From positions 419,225 to 483,224 of the forward strand of contig NZ_JAUFQV010000028.1 in NCBI RefSeq assembly GCF_030409945.1: a stretch of 64,000 nt of DNA, given 5' to 3'. Below, piece after piece: positions 30,004 to 39,909 of this stretch. The translations under genes and the position numbers were made by a program. The DNA is from Vibrio tapetis subsp. quintayensis. Its GTDB lineage: Bacteria > Pseudomonadota > Gammaproteobacteria > Enterobacterales > Vibrionaceae. Every line of letters begins with the position of its first letter. Positions within the stretch are counted from its first letter, which is position 1. The notes beneath the pieces were generated by a model. That model saw only the letters and a program-made list of their open reading frames with translations, did not search any database and was not told where the DNA came from.

Positions 30004-30030
30004 AAATGCGAGCCATAAGACTCGCATTCA
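30004..30030 (-). terminator. Terminator downstream of the SIMPL-domain gene
   Basis: AATGCGAG pairs with CTCGCATT around an 8-nt loop, followed on the minus strand by a T-rich tail. Confidence 0.7.
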
Positions 30031-30067
30031 AAATAAAATGCATGACATTTAATCAAAAAGCAGTCGA

Positions 30068-30760
30068 TTACTTCAGCTTATAGGTCACATCCACTCGATC
30101 ACGAATAACAATCTGAGAGTCTTGGTAGCTATTGGATTCACCCCGGGCGTCCATCGCCATCGATTTCATTAGAACTGGACGACTGCTGCTATTGTTGTAG
30201 CTGATCTTCCAAATACCATCCAAGGTCTGTTCAAAGCCTTTAGCTAAAGACTTGGCCTTTGTGTTGGCATCTTTAATGGCAGCCAATCGGGCTTGCTCTT
30301 GGTACTTAGATTCATCTTTCACTTTGAGTGCAATGTCATTAATGCGATTGATGCCATCACCCAATGCACCTTCCAAATACGCATTAAGGTTCTCAAGATC
30401 ATCGATAGTCAGAGTCACACTACGTGAAGCCTGGTACCCAACGAGCTCTGCTTGTCCCGCCTTAGGGTAATGATATTGAGGGGATAAATACAAGTTGGTA
30501 CTGCTGATGCTATCTCGACTTATGCCCTCTTTTAATAAGCGCTCTACAAATGCACCAATGGCTTTATCAACCGCCTGTTTCGCTTGTTCAGCATTAAGCA
30601 TGGTCTCTTCAACCTGAACCGAAATCACAGCCATATCTGGTGTTGCAACGACTTCACCGTAGCCTGTTGTCGCTAGATGAGGGAAATCAGGTTGAGCCAT
30701 CGCCATATGCGGTAGGCTAAGCGCTGAAACAAGCAACGCTGCTATAGAAAGTTTTTTCAT
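30068..30760 (-). CDS. yggE: SIMPL-domain periplasmic protein (YggE-like)
   Basis: A 230-residue exported protein of the SIMPL/DUF541 family. A signal peptide is clear (MKKLSIAALLVSALSLPHMAMAQ, cleaved after about residue 22). The conserved GYGEVVATPDMAVISVQVEE segment and the TLTIDDLENLNAYLEGAL segment follow. YggE in E. coli is reported to lower oxidative stress; the biochemical activity is not known. I use the ATG at 30760, with GGAG 7 nt upstream. It lies beside argP, as yggE does in E. coli. Confidence 0.9.
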   Translation of the reverse strand: MKKLSIAALLVSALSLPHMAMAQPDFPHLATTGYGEVVATPDMAVISVQVEETMLNAEQAKQAVDKAIGAFVERLLKEGISRDSISSTNLYLSPQYHYPKAGQAELVGYQASRSVTLTIDDLENLNAYLEGALGDGINRINDIALKVKDESKYQEQARLAAIKDANTKAKSLAKGFEQTLDGIWKISYNNSSSRPVLMKSMAMDARGESNSYQDSQIVIRDRVDVTYKLK

Positions 30761-30844
30761 TATGTGACTCCAAATGAATTCCACTTCATCATAGCGCTTG
30801 TTCATTCAAATTTGATCCTTACCTCTCCACAATTGACAGAACTT

Positions 30845-31741
30845 TTACTGAGGAAGATGCCGCCTAGCGTATGAGATAATGCTTTGTGACACTTCCTTAA
30901 GCACCCCACTTTCGAGCTGCCAGTGGTGCCAATACATACGATGCGACAACAAAAAACCCGGAGCAACCTCAATCAATTTGCCCTGTTTCAGCTCAGTTTC
31001 GATCTGCTGTCTTGGTATCAAACAATACGCGACGCCATCCAGAGCTAACTTAACAAACGCTTCCGAACTTCTCACGGTATGCTTGAGTACACTGCCGTGA
31101 GGTAAGTTAAAGTGCTGATGAACAAAACGCTCATGCATATCGTCATGTTGATCAAAAGCCACCGCTGGAGCTCGTTTAAGCGCTTCACGGGTAACCCCTT
31201 GTGGAAAATACTGAGCATGAAATTCTGGGCTAGCGACACACAAATAATCTACTCGGCCTAAATAGTCTGCATCGCAACCTTGAATAGCCTGAGATTCTAA
31301 ACTTATTGCCCCCACCACTTCACCATTGCGTATTTTATCCAATGTTCGACCTTCATCATCGACAATAAGGTTGAGTTCAATCCGTTTCTGCTTCAGTAAG
31401 TCTGTCATACTTGGCAATAGCCATGTTGCTAGGCTATCAGCATTGGTAGCAAGGCTAATCGATAGCGGTCTTTCGCGGTTTTCAGTACTCAGTTCAGGCA
31501 GTAGCTCTTGCTCTAGTAAACAAACTCGACGATACAAACCAAGCAGCTTTTTTCCGGCCTGAGTCGCTCTGGGTGGCTGCTCCCTAACCAAAACAGGTTG
31601 TGCCAACCACTTCTCTAGCTGCTTGATCCGCTGAGAAACGGCAGACTGTGAAATACACAACTGCTCCGCTGCCCGCTCAAACCCTCTTTGATTAAGCACA
31701 CTATCTAGCGCCTCAATCCAACGATAATCTAATCCTCTCAC
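30845..31741 (-). CDS. argP: LysR-family transcriptional activator ArgP (IciA)
   Basis: A 298-residue LysR regulator. The helix-turn-helix ([21 protein letters not shown]) is near 22-42 and the effector domain follows. ArgP activates the arginine exporter gene argO and responds oppositely to arginine and lysine. The start codon is GTG, with AAGGAG at a 6-nt spacing; this Shine-Dalgarno is formed at the junction with the last copy of the heptamer array at 31751-31850, so the array is the argP leader. Divergent from argO, as in E. coli. Confidence 0.95.
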   Translation of the reverse strand: MRGLDYRWIEALDSVLNQRGFERAAEQLCISQSAVSQRIKQLEKWLAQPVLVREQPPRATQAGKKLLGLYRRVCLLEQELLPELSTENRERPLSISLATNADSLATWLLPSMTDLLKQKRIELNLIVDDEGRTLDKIRNGEVVGAISLESQAIQGCDADYLGRVDYLCVASPEFHAQYFPQGVTREALKRAPAVAFDQHDDMHERFVHQHFNLPHGSVLKHTVRSSEAFVKLALDGVAYCLIPRQQIETELKQGKLIEVAPGFLLSHRMYWHHWQLESGVLKEVSQSIISYARRHLPQ

Positions 31742-31750
31742 TCTCTTCTC

Positions 31751-31850
31751 CTTCCGCCTTCCGCCTTCCGCCTTCCGCCTTCCGCCTTCCGCCTTCCGCC
31801 TTCCGCCTTCCGCCTTCCGCCTTCCGCCTTCCGCCTTCCGCCTTCCGCCT
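31751..31850. repeat. Heptamer tandem repeat CTTCCGC x14 in the argP-argO intergenic region
   Basis: The unit CTTCCGC (GCGGAAG on the argP strand) repeats 14 times without a mismatch plus two bases. It begins 9 bp upstream of the argP start codon and ends about 110 bp before the argO start. The perfect identity of all copies implies recent expansion or active slippage. The array is in the 5' leader of argP, and its first copy supplies part of the argP Shine-Dalgarno. Confidence 0.98.
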
Positions 31851-31962
31851 AATTATAAGTCAAACTTATGATTCATTAATATTATTAGTTTCATTTATTT
31901 AGTGACCCTAGGTATGCTTGCCGAACTTTGATTTATCTTCAGTTTTTTGTAAGGATTTTGCC

Positions 31963-32592
31963 GTGAACATTTGGGTTTTATTGCAGGGTTTTGGATTAGG
32001 CGCAACAATGATCATTCCGATCGGCGCTCAGAATGCTTATGTTTTGAATCAAGGCATTAAGCGCAATCATCACCTAACAACCGCCACAATTTGTAGCTGC
32101 CTAGATGCGTTTTTTATCTCACTGGGTGTATTCGGTGGTGGTGCATTGTTGTCAAAAAATGAAATGCTACTGACCTCAGTCACCTTAGGCGGAATCGCAT
32201 TCCTTTCGATCTACGGCGTCATTTCACTACGAAGCGCACTGAAGTCACCAAGTAAGAGCGAATCCAAAAAGCAAATGACAGCTAGGGGTAAGCGCGCTGT
32301 GATTCTCGGCGCATTAGCGGTAACGGTTTTAAACCCTCACTTATATTTAGATACGGTCGTGATCTTAGGGTCTATTGGCGGCCAATTTGACGGCAATGAT
32401 CGCATAGCGTTTGCTATTGGCACCATCATGGCTTCGTTCGTTTGGTTTTATAGTCTATCTATTGGCGCAGCAAAAGTAGGGCCTACACTCTCTAAGCCAA
32501 AAGTGAAAAAAGGCATCGACTTTGCTGTTGCTACCATGATGTTTACCATCGCCTTCTTCCTAACAAAAGGGCTATGGATTCAATACATGTAA
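31963..32592 (+). CDS. argO: Arginine exporter ArgO (LysE family)
   Basis: A 209-residue inner-membrane exporter with about six membrane segments. LysE-family markers: PIGAQNAYVLNQGIKRNHH near 19-37 (kept in part), the CSCLDAFFISLGVFG segment, and the NPHLYLDTVVILGS motif near 124. I choose the GTG at 31963 (VNIWVLLQGFGLGA, AAGGA upstream); an in-frame TTG 45 nt earlier would add residues not seen in relatives. Expected to be controlled by ArgP, encoded divergently. Confidence 0.92.
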   Translation: MNIWVLLQGFGLGATMIIPIGAQNAYVLNQGIKRNHHLTTATICSCLDAFFISLGVFGGGALLSKNEMLLTSVTLGGIAFLSIYGVISLRSALKSPSKSESKKQMTARGKRAVILGALAVTVLNPHLYLDTVVILGSIGGQFDGNDRIAFAIGTIMASFVWFYSLSIGAAKVGPTLSKPKVKKGIDFAVATMMFTIAFFLTKGLWIQYM

Positions 32593-32625
32593 CCTAAACG
32601 CATTTCAGGATGAGACATAGAACCA

Positions 32626-32658
32626 AAAAAGGGAGAGATCGTATGATCTCTCCCTTTT
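32626..32658 (+). terminator. Terminator after argO
   Basis: AAAAGGGAGAGATC pairs with GATCTCTCCCTTTT around GTAT, a perfect long stem followed by TCTTTT. The A-run on the other side makes it usable from the mscS side as well. Confidence 0.9.
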
Positions 32659-32660
32659 CT

Positions 32661-32709
32661 TTTAGCCTTTAGCCTTTAGCCTTTAGCCTTTAGCCTTTAG
32701 CCTTTAGCC
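32661..32709. repeat. Heptamer tandem repeat TTTAGCC x7 downstream of mscS
   Basis: Seven perfect copies of TTTAGCC. On the mscS strand this reads GGCTAAA, and the array starts 9 nt after the mscS stop codon. The unit is the same heptamer as in the array at yggS (49831), 17 kb away. Confidence 0.97.
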
Positions 32710-32718
32710 TTGCAAATA

Positions 32719-33585
32719 CTAATCTGCTTTATTCAAATGAACGTCCATTTGCGGGAATGGAATTTCAATATTTTCTGCATCCAGACCTTCTTTGATTGCT
32801 TGTAGTGAATCAAAGTACACATCCCAGTAATCAGCAGTTTTAACCCATGGGCGAACCACAAAGTTAACAGAAGAGTCAGCCAGTGCAACGACACCTACTG
32901 TTGGAGCTGGCGATTTCAAAATACGCTCGTCAGCTTCAAGAAGCTTAGTGATCACATCTTTTGTCTTCTTCAGATCGGCACCATACGAAACACCAATAAC
33001 ATGATCGATACGACGAGTAGCATGACGAGAATAGTTGGTGATTGGGCTACCAATAACACCACCATTTGGTACTACGACCATTTTGTTATCAGGTGTGGTT
33101 AGCACTGTTTGGAAGATTTGGATTGATTCAACAGAACCAGCAACACCACCAATTTCAACGTAATCGCCCGACTTAAACGGACGGAACGCAACAATCAATA
33201 CGCCTGCAGCAAAGTTAGATAGAGAACCTTGCAGTGCCAGACCAATCGCTAAACCAGCCGCACCAATCACCGCAACGACAGAAGCAGTTTGAACGCCAAT
33301 TCGACCAAGAGCGGCAATAAGAACAATAACAAATAACGTATAACGAACTAAGGCACTGATGAACTCCACCACCGCTTTGTCCATTTTGCGTTTTTTAAGT
33401 AGCTTGCCGACACTGTTGGCAATGCCTTTTACTATCATGTTACCGATAAATAGAATCAGTAATGCTGAAATAATGTTGACGCCATATTGAACTAAAAGAT
33501 CACTGTTGTCCGTCAGCCAAGTGCTAACCATAGAGATATTTTCACCAATATCCACTGCATCTATTACGGATGATTCTTGTGCCAT
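32719..33585 (-). CDS. mscS: Small-conductance mechanosensitive channel MscS
   Basis: A 288-residue channel that opens under membrane tension on hypo-osmotic shock. Three membrane segments (about 32-55, 72-90, 100-130); the pore helix TM3 with its Ala/Gly pattern (AAGLAIGLALQGSLSNFAAG near 105-124) is followed by the VEIGG beta domain and a cytoplasmic vestibule. Length equals E. coli MscS (286). It lies between fbaA and argO, the order known from enterobacteria. Confidence 0.96.
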   Translation of the reverse strand: MAQESSVIDAVDIGENISMVSTWLTDNSDLLVQYGVNIISALLILFIGNMIVKGIANSVGKLLKKRKMDKAVVEFISALVRYTLFVIVLIAALGRIGVQTASVVAVIGAAGLAIGLALQGSLSNFAAGVLIVAFRPFKSGDYVEIGGVAGSVESIQIFQTVLTTPDNKMVVVPNGGVIGSPITNYSRHATRRIDHVIGVSYGADLKKTKDVITKLLEADERILKSPAPTVGVVALADSSVNFVVRPWVKTADYWDVYFDSLQAIKEGLDAENIEIPFPQMDVHLNKAD

Positions 33586-33743
33586 GTTGAGCTTCCTTTA
33601 CTTATTTTAATGCACCGCTGAAAGCGATAATTTTTGACAAAATATCTTACTTCCACTGTATTTAAAAGAGTTTATCGATAACCATAAAGCATATTACATC
33701 ACCAGTATCAATATTAAGCCAGTAAATGACGATACGGTGGTAT

Positions 33744-33774
33744 AAAAAAACCCACTCAGAAGAGTGGGCTTTTA
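33744..33774. terminator. Terminator downstream of fbaA
   Basis: AAAAGCCCACTCT pairs with AGAGTGGGTTTTTTT (minus-strand reading) around a 4-nt loop, with a seven-T tail. It closes the epd-pgk-fbaA transcript. Confidence 0.85.
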
Positions 33775-33830
33775 ATAATCTGTCTTTTGAACCAACAAAT
33801 AGGCTTCGCTAGCTCATCGCGAAAGACGAA

Positions 33831-34907
33831 TTATAGTACGTCGATTGCGTTTAGGTCAGCAAAAGCTTTCTCTAGACGAGCAACCATTGAAGCTTGACCA
33901 GCACGTAGCCATACGCGTGGATCGTAGTACTTCTTGTTTGGCGCAGCTTCACCAGTTGGGTTACCGATTTGACCTTGTAGGAAATCACGGTTTTCAGCTT
34001 CGTAAGTACGAACGCCATCCCATGAAGCCCACTGAGTATCAGTATCGATGTTCATTTTGATAACACCGTAGCCGATAGACTCTTGGATTTCAGCTTCAGA
34101 AGAACCAGAACCACCGTGGAATACGAAGTTCAGTGCGTCAGCAGCAATACCGAATTTCTCTGCACAATGTGCTTGAGAGTCACGTAGGATAGTTGGAGTC
34201 AGTACAACGTTACCCGCTTGGTAAACACCGTGTACGTTACCGAAAGAAGCAGCGATAGTGAAACGTGGGCTGATAGCCGTTAGTTTCTCGTATGCGTAAG
34301 CTACATCTTCAGGAGAAGTGTATAGCTCAGATGCATCCATATCAGAGTTATCAACGCCGTCTTCTTCGCCACCAGTACAACCTAGTTCGATTTCTAGAGT
34401 CATGCCCATCTTAGCCATACGCTCAAGGTATTGACCACAGATTTCGATGTTTTCTTCTAGAGACTCTTCAGAAAGGTCGATCATGTGAGAAGAGAAAAGA
34501 GGCTTACCAGTTTCAGCGAAGAATTCTTCACCTGCATCTAGAAGACCGTCGATCCAAGGAAGCAATTTCTTAGCAGCGTGGTCCGTGTGAAGAATCACAG
34601 GAACGCCGTAAGAAGCCGCTACAGCGTGTACGTATTTAGCACCAGCAACAGCACCAAGGATTTGTGCACCTTGACCTTCAAGTTTCACGCCTTTACCAGC
34701 AAAGAAACCAGCGCCGCCGTTAGAGAACTGAACAACTACTGGAGCTTTAACTTTAGAAGCCGCTTCCAGAACACCATTGATAGTGTCAGTGTTAACAACG
34801 TTTACAGCAGGAAGTGCAAATTTGTTTTGTTTTGCTACTTCAAATACTTTCTGTACGTCATCGCCAGAAATCACACCAGGTTTTACAAAATCGAAGATCT
34901 TAGACAT
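33831..34907 (-). CDS. fbaA: Class II fructose-bisphosphate aldolase
   Basis: A 358-residue zinc-dependent aldolase of glycolysis/gluconeogenesis. Asp109 and His110 (LHTDHAAKKLLPW), the FGNVHGVY segment with a zinc His near 227, and the FHGGSGSSE loop near 264 are at the positions of the E. coli enzyme. It follows pgk in the epd-pgk-fbaA cluster; a hairpin separates the two genes. Confidence 0.98.
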   Translation of the reverse strand: MSKIFDFVKPGVISGDDVQKVFEVAKQNKFALPAVNVVNTDTINGVLEAASKVKAPVVVQFSNGGAGFFAGKGVKLEGQGAQILGAVAGAKYVHAVAASYGVPVILHTDHAAKKLLPWIDGLLDAGEEFFAETGKPLFSSHMIDLSEESLEENIEICGQYLERMAKMGMTLEIELGCTGGEEDGVDNSDMDASELYTSPEDVAYAYEKLTAISPRFTIAASFGNVHGVYQAGNVVLTPTILRDSQAHCAEKFGIAADALNFVFHGGSGSSEAEIQESIGYGVIKMNIDTDTQWASWDGVRTYEAENRDFLQGQIGNPTGEAAPNKKYYDPRVWLRAGQASMVARLEKAFADLNAIDVL

Positions 34908-35011
34908 GGAAATAATCCTATTTTCTGTCGTATTAATTTAAAATTTGCAATCGTTTGCTCACAACGGGCCGCATTGTATCAATAAATAATGCGCCGCAGC
35001 AAACGTGAAAA

Positions 35012-35031
35012 CGGGGAAATTACTTTCCCCG
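35012..35031 (-). terminator. Hairpin between pgk and fbaA
   Basis: CGGGGAAA pairs with TTTCCCCG around TTAC, followed on the minus strand by TTTTC. The short T-tract suggests attenuation or an RNA-processing/stability element rather than full termination. Confidence 0.55.
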
Positions 35032-35042
35032 CTATAAAATCG

Positions 35043-36206
35043 TTATGCTTTCGCGCGCTCTTCTAGCATCGCAACCGCTGGAAGTACTTTACCTTCAACG
35101 AATTCAAGGAAAGCACCGCCACCTGTAGAGATGTAAGAAACGTCTGCTTTGATGCCAAATTTGTCGATAGCTGCAAGCGTATCACCGCCACCAGCAACAG
35201 AGAATCCTTCAGAATCTGCGATAGCTTTAGAAATACCCGCGGTACCTGCTTCAAAGTTTTTGAATTCAAATACGCCTACAGGGCCGTTCCAAAGAATTGT
35301 TTTTGCGTTGCCGATGATTTCAGCAAGCGCCGCTGTTGAATCTGGGCCAAGATCGAAGATCATGTCGTCGTCTTGAACTTCAGAAACGTGCTTGATTTCA
35401 GCTTCAGCGTTTTCATCAAATGCTTTTGCACATGCAACGTCAGTAGCAACTGGAATTGCACACTCTTTCATTAGCTTTTTAGCAGTATCTACTAGGTCAG
35501 CTTCGTACAAAGACTTACCTACGTTGTGACCTTCAGCAGCGATGAACGTATTTGCGATACCACCACCAACAACAAGTTGGTCAGCAATTTTAGAAAGAGA
35601 CTCAAGAACAGTCAGCTTAGTAGAAACTTTAGAACCACCAACAATCGCAACTAGAGGGCGAGCTGGGTTGTCCATTGCTTTGCCTAGTGCTTCAAGCTCT
35701 GCAGCAAGAAGAGGACCAGCACACGCTACAGGAGCGTTTGTACCAACACCGTGAGTTGACGCTTGAGCACGGTGAGCTGTACCAAATGCGTCCATCACAA
35801 AGATGTCACAAAGTGCAGCGTATTGCTTAGAAAGAGCTTCTTCGTTCTTCTTCTCGCCTTTGTTAAAGCGAACGTTTTCAAGAACAACTAGCTCACCAGC
35901 GTTCAGCTCTAGGCCGTCTAGGTAATCTTTTGCTAGCTTAACATCACAATCTAGAGCGTCATTTAGGTAGTTAACAACAGGAGCTAGAGAGAACTCTTCG
36001 TTGTATTCGCCTTCAGTAGGACGACCAAGGTGAGAAGTAACCATTACTTTTGCGCCAGCTTCTAGGCACATTTTGATAGTTGGTAGTGATGCAAGAATAC
36101 GTGCATCTGAAGTTACTTTACCGTCTTTCACTGGTACGTTTAGGTCAGCACGGATGAAAATGCGTTTACCTGCTAGTTCCAGGTCAGTCATCTTGATTAC
36201 AGACAT
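35043..36206 (-). CDS. pgk: Phosphoglycerate kinase
   Basis: A 387-residue kinase that makes ATP from 1,3-bisphosphoglycerate. Signature [16 protein letters not shown] near 15-30, the hinge, GGSKVSTKL near 197 and GGGDTLAAI near 345 are present. The ATG at 36206 follows GAGAGGA; a five-codon longer frame has no support. Middle gene of epd-pgk-fbaA. Confidence 0.98.
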   Translation of the reverse strand: MSVIKMTDLELAGKRIFIRADLNVPVKDGKVTSDARILASLPTIKMCLEAGAKVMVTSHLGRPTEGEYNEEFSLAPVVNYLNDALDCDVKLAKDYLDGLELNAGELVVLENVRFNKGEKKNEEALSKQYAALCDIFVMDAFGTAHRAQASTHGVGTNAPVACAGPLLAAELEALGKAMDNPARPLVAIVGGSKVSTKLTVLESLSKIADQLVVGGGIANTFIAAEGHNVGKSLYEADLVDTAKKLMKECAIPVATDVACAKAFDENAEAEIKHVSEVQDDDMIFDLGPDSTAALAEIIGNAKTILWNGPVGVFEFKNFEAGTAGISKAIADSEGFSVAGGGDTLAAIDKFGIKADVSYISTGGGAFLEFVEGKVLPAVAMLEERAKA

Positions 36207-36356
36207 TGTTTGTCCTCTCAACGTTAAATTACAAAGTTTTGAAAGCCCAGCATCATGCTAAGCCGATTAATTCTTTAACTACTGTTTTAACTTGGGGCGA
36301 TAGTGATTTATTTCAATACGGAAAATAAATCTTTTCCAAGTTCCTTCTCATCGCTC

Positions 36357-37382
36357 TTATTTAAGCGAATGCATTACCAACGCAGTATCCAACATGCGAT
36401 TGGCAAAGCCCCACTCATTGTCACACCATACTAACATTTTAATCAGATGCCCGTTGCTTACACGGGTTTGAGTGCCGTCTACTATCGCACTATGTTGATC
36501 GTGATTAAAATCGATGGAAACAAGCGGTGCTTCAGTATAATCAACAATGTTATGTAATGTACACCTAGAAGCGTCAGTTATGGTTTGATTTACGTCATTA
36601 ACTTTCACTTTTGTTGCAACAGTTACACTTAAATCCATTGCGGTGACATTCACTGTAGGGACGCGCACTGAAATCGCTTCGAATTTGTTGGAAAATTTCG
36701 GAAAAATTCGTTCAATGCCCACATGAAGTTTTGTATCCACAGGAATGATAGATTGACTTGCAGCACGCGTACGACGTAGATCAGGATGATAGGCGTCGAT
36801 AACCTGTTGATCATTCATAGAAGAGTGGATCGTGGTGATGGTACCAGATTCGATCGTGAATGCATCATCAAGCACTTTTATGATAGGCACGATGCAGTTC
36901 GTGGTACATGAGCCATTCGAGATGACCTTATGCTCAGGCTTAAGCGTGTCGTGGTTCACGCCATAAATAATGGTGTTATCGAGATCGGTTGCGCCAGGGT
37001 GAGAGAAAATCACTTTTTTTGCACCTGCAGCAATATGACGTTGCCCATCGTCTTGGCAGCCATACACACCTGTACAGTCTAGAACGATATCAACATCCAA
37101 ATCTTGCCAAGGCAGTAAATCAATATCTTTTAAATGCAAAATACGAACTGAGTCTCTGTCGCCATTATCGTGTTCGATAAATAGGTGCTCTTGATCGTGA
37201 GAGATTTTTTTATAAAAGCGCCCATGAGAGGTATCGTATTGCAACAAATGGGCCATGGCTTCAGGCTGAGCAAGCTCGTTTACTGCCACCACTTTAATTT
37301 GATGGTTTTTGCCACTTTCGTATACGGCACGCAATATATTTCGGCCAATGCGGCCAAAACCATTAATCGCTACTTTTAGCAT
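36357..37382 (-). CDS. epd: D-erythrose-4-phosphate dehydrogenase
   Basis: A 341-residue GAPDH-family enzyme that oxidises erythrose 4-phosphate to 4-phosphoerythronate for vitamin B6 synthesis. [10 protein letters not shown] at 6-15 binds NAD; the catalytic Cys159 is in SNGSCTTNC. It is called Epd rather than GAPDH by the Epd-like N terminus and by its place ahead of pgk. The ATG at 37382 follows GGAGAAGGA. It may be transcribed with pgk and fbaA. Confidence 0.94.
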   Translation of the reverse strand: MLKVAINGFGRIGRNILRAVYESGKNHQIKVVAVNELAQPEAMAHLLQYDTSHGRFYKKISHDQEHLFIEHDNGDRDSVRILHLKDIDLLPWQDLDVDIVLDCTGVYGCQDDGQRHIAAGAKKVIFSHPGATDLDNTIIYGVNHDTLKPEHKVISNGSCTTNCIVPIIKVLDDAFTIESGTITTIHSSMNDQQVIDAYHPDLRRTRAASQSIIPVDTKLHVGIERIFPKFSNKFEAISVRVPTVNVTAMDLSVTVATKVKVNDVNQTITDASRCTLHNIVDYTEAPLVSIDFNHDQHSAIVDGTQTRVSNGHLIKMLVWCDNEWGFANRMLDTALVMHSLK

Positions 37383-37580
37383 CAATTCCTTCTCCAGCAC
37401 GTTTTACAAATTTTATGCCGTTGATAGTAACTGAATAGTCAACAAAGAGCATTATTTGCGAGGAAAAACACATTATAGTCATAGCAAATACATCCACCCT
37501 CAAGTATAAATACCAATGATGAGCATTTACCTATTTCTTCGGCTGTTTCTTTTCTAGTTTTTCAACCAAAGGAAAAGGTT

Positions 37581-37817
37581 ATGTCTGGCTTTCCAGCGAC
37601 TCATTTTTGCAAAAAATGTAATAAAGAGACACCTCATAGCGAAGTTCTTACACGAAAGAGCAGCAGCTACGACTCTAATCCATCATTGGTGAGTAGAATT
37701 AAGTTGTTAGTTCATACATTTATCAATGGTGGTCACTACTACGACATGGATCGTCATGTGAAATGTAAAGTATGTGGCGCTAAAGAGTTGGATAATTGGG
37801 GTAATGAGTTCGAATAA
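37581..37817 (+). CDS. Small zinc-ribbon protein of unknown function (78 residues)
   Basis: I do not recognise a named family. Two cysteine pairs, CKKC at 10-13 and CKVC near 62-65, frame a His/Tyr-rich middle (INGGHYYDMDRHVK) and strongly suggest a zinc ribbon. AAAGGAAAAGG precedes ATG at good spacing. The gene is alone on the plus strand between epd and tkt, with a bidirectional terminator after it. Zinc ribbons of this size may bind nucleic acid or protein; nothing here decides. Confidence 0.8.
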   Translation: MSGFPATHFCKKCNKETPHSEVLTRKSSSYDSNPSLVSRIKLLVHTFINGGHYYDMDRHVKCKVCGAKELDNWGNEFE

Positions 37818-37844
37818 CTTCGTGTTATTTTAATTCCGATAAAC

Positions 37845-37878
37845 AAAAAACCGAGCCTGTTTAGGGCTCGGTTTTTTA
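37845..37878. terminator. Bidirectional terminator between the zinc-ribbon gene and tkt
   Basis: AAAACCGAGCC pairs with GGGCTCGGTTTT around a short loop, with A-run and T-run flanks. Confidence 0.9.
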
Positions 37879-37899
37879 TTTTATCGTTTAGCTATCGAA

Positions 37900-39909
37900 T
37901 TAAGCTAAAAGTTCTTGTGCTGTTTCAACTACGTTTTCAACCGTAAAGCCGAACATTTTGAATAGTTCACCTGCTGGTGCAGACTCGCCAAATGTTGTCA
38001 TACCGATGATACGACCGTCTAGGCCAACGTACTTATACCAGTAATCAGCAATGCCCGCTTCAACCGCAACGCGAGCGGTTACGTCTGAAGGAAGTACCGC
38101 TTCACGGTAAGCAGCGTCTTGCTTATCGAATGCATCCGTAGATGGCATTGAAACAACACGTACTTGCTTACCTTGTGCTGTAAGTTCTGCGTGCGCAGCA
38201 ACAGCCAGTTCAACTTCTGAACCGGTAGCAATGAAGATAAGCTCTGGTTTCTCGGCGCTGTCTTTTAGGATGTAAGCACCCTTAGCAATGTTAGCGACTT
38301 GCTCTTCATCACGAGCTTGCTGTGCAAGGTTCTGACGAGAGAAGATCAGTGCCGTAGGGCCATCTTTACGCTCAATGGCCAGTTTCCATGCAACTGCAGA
38401 TTCAACTTGGTCACATGGACGCCATGTGCTCATGTTTGGAGTAACACGTAGAGAAGCGATTTGCTCAACAGGTTGGTGAGTTGGACCATCTTCACCTAGG
38501 CCAATTGAGTCGTGCGTGTACACCTGGATATTCTGAGTTTTCATCAGAGCAGCCATGCGCATTGCATTACGAGCGTATTCCATAAACATTAGGAAAGTTG
38601 CGCCGTATGGTACGAAGCCACCGTGCAAAGCAATACCGTTCATGATAGCCGTCATACCGAATTCACGAACACCGTAGTGGATGTAGTTACCAGAGAAGTC
38701 ATCAGCAGTTAACGACTTAGAACCTGACCACATGGTTAGGTTAGAAGGCGCAAGGTCAGCAGAGCCGCCCATGAATTCTGGTAGCATCGCACCAAATGCT
38801 TCTAGGGCATTTTGAGACGCTTTACGTGAAGCAATGTTCGCTGGGTTAGCTTGAAGGTCAGCGATGATTTGAGTTGTTTTCTCTTCCCACTGCGCAGGAA
38901 GGTCACCATTTAGACGACGCTTAAGCTCAGCCGCTTCTGTAGGGAATGCTGCCGCGTATGCTTCAAACTTCTCGTTCCAAGCCGCTTCTTTCGCAGTACC
39001 CGCTTCTTTCGCATCCCATTGGCCGTAGACATCAGCAGGGATTTCGAAAGGACCGTGTTCCCAACCAAGTGCCGCTTTAGTCGCTGCGATTTCATCAGCA
39101 CCTAGTGGAGCACCGTGACAATCGTGCGTACCCGCTTTATTTGGAGAACCAAAGCCGATAACCGTCTTAGTACAGATAAGCGTAGGACGTGGATCAGCTT
39201 TAGCCGCAATGATTGCTGCATTAATAGCTTCAGGATCGTGACCGTCTACAGCTGGAATAACATGCCAGCCGTAAGCTTCAAAACGCTTAGGCGTGTCATC
39301 AGAGAACCAGCCCTCAACTTCACCATCGATAGAGATGCCGTTGTCATCCCAGAATGCAACCAGCTTACCTAGACCTAAAGTACCCGCAAGAGAACATGCT
39401 TCATGAGAAATACCTTCCATCAAACAACCATCGCCCATGAACACGTATGTGTTGTGGTCAACGATCTCGTGACCTTCACGGTTAAACTGAGCCGCTAGTG
39501 CTTTTTCAGCCATTGCCATGCCAACACCATTAGTAATGCCTTGGCCTAGTGGACCCGTTGTTGTCTCGATGCCCGGCGCGTAGCCGTACTCTGGGTGACC
39601 CGGAGTTTTTGAGTGCAATTGACGGAAGTTTTTCAAATCGTCAATTGAAAGATCGTAACCAGAAAGGTGCAGTAAAGAATAGATCAACATTGAACCGTGG
39701 CCGTTAGACAAGATAAAACGGTCGCGATCGGCCCACTCTGGGTTTTGTGGGTTGTGGTTTAGGTGAGAACGCCAAAGAACTTCGGCGATATCAGCCATGC
39801 CCATTGGTGCACCTGGGTGACCTGAGTTAGCTTGTTGAACACCATCCATGCTCAACGCACGAATAGCATTAGCGAGTTCTTTATTAGAAGTAAGGTTACG
39901 AGAAGACAT
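37900..39909 (-). CDS. tkt: Transketolase
   Basis: A 669-residue thiamine-diphosphate enzyme of the pentose phosphate pathway. The ThDP motif [13 protein letters not shown] near 154 through [10 protein letters not shown] near 178-187, the HGAPLG segment near 261, the [14 protein letters not shown] motif near 466-479 and the C-terminal domain are complete. Divergent from metK, the usual Vibrio/enteric neighbourhood (epd, pgk, tkt, metK). Which paralogue number to give is not decidable here. Confidence 0.97.
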   Translation of the reverse strand: MSSRNLTSNKELANAIRALSMDGVQQANSGHPGAPMGMADIAEVLWRSHLNHNPQNPEWADRDRFILSNGHGSMLIYSLLHLSGYDLSIDDLKNFRQLHSKTPGHPEYGYAPGIETTTGPLGQGITNGVGMAMAEKALAAQFNREGHEIVDHNTYVFMGDGCLMEGISHEACSLAGTLGLGKLVAFWDDNGISIDGEVEGWFSDDTPKRFEAYGWHVIPAVDGHDPEAINAAIIAAKADPRPTLICTKTVIGFGSPNKAGTHDCHGAPLGADEIAATKAALGWEHGPFEIPADVYGQWDAKEAGTAKEAAWNEKFEAYAAAFPTEAAELKRRLNGDLPAQWEEKTTQIIADLQANPANIASRKASQNALEAFGAMLPEFMGGSADLAPSNLTMWSGSKSLTADDFSGNYIHYGVREFGMTAIMNGIALHGGFVPYGATFLMFMEYARNAMRMAALMKTQNIQVYTHDSIGLGEDGPTHQPVEQIASLRVTPNMSTWRPCDQVESAVAWKLAIERKDGPTALIFSRQNLAQQARDEEQVANIAKGAYILKDSAEKPELIFIATGSEVELAVAAHAELTAQGKQVRVVSMPSTDAFDKQDAAYREAVLPSDVTARVAVEAGIADYWYKYVGLDGRIIGMTTFGESAPAGELFKMFGFTVENVVETAQELLA

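Noticed and set aside
34578..34985. 135-codon open frame antisense to fbaA
   Set aside because: Lies opposite a conserved glycolytic gene with strong codon bias, with no ribosome-binding site or family resemblance.
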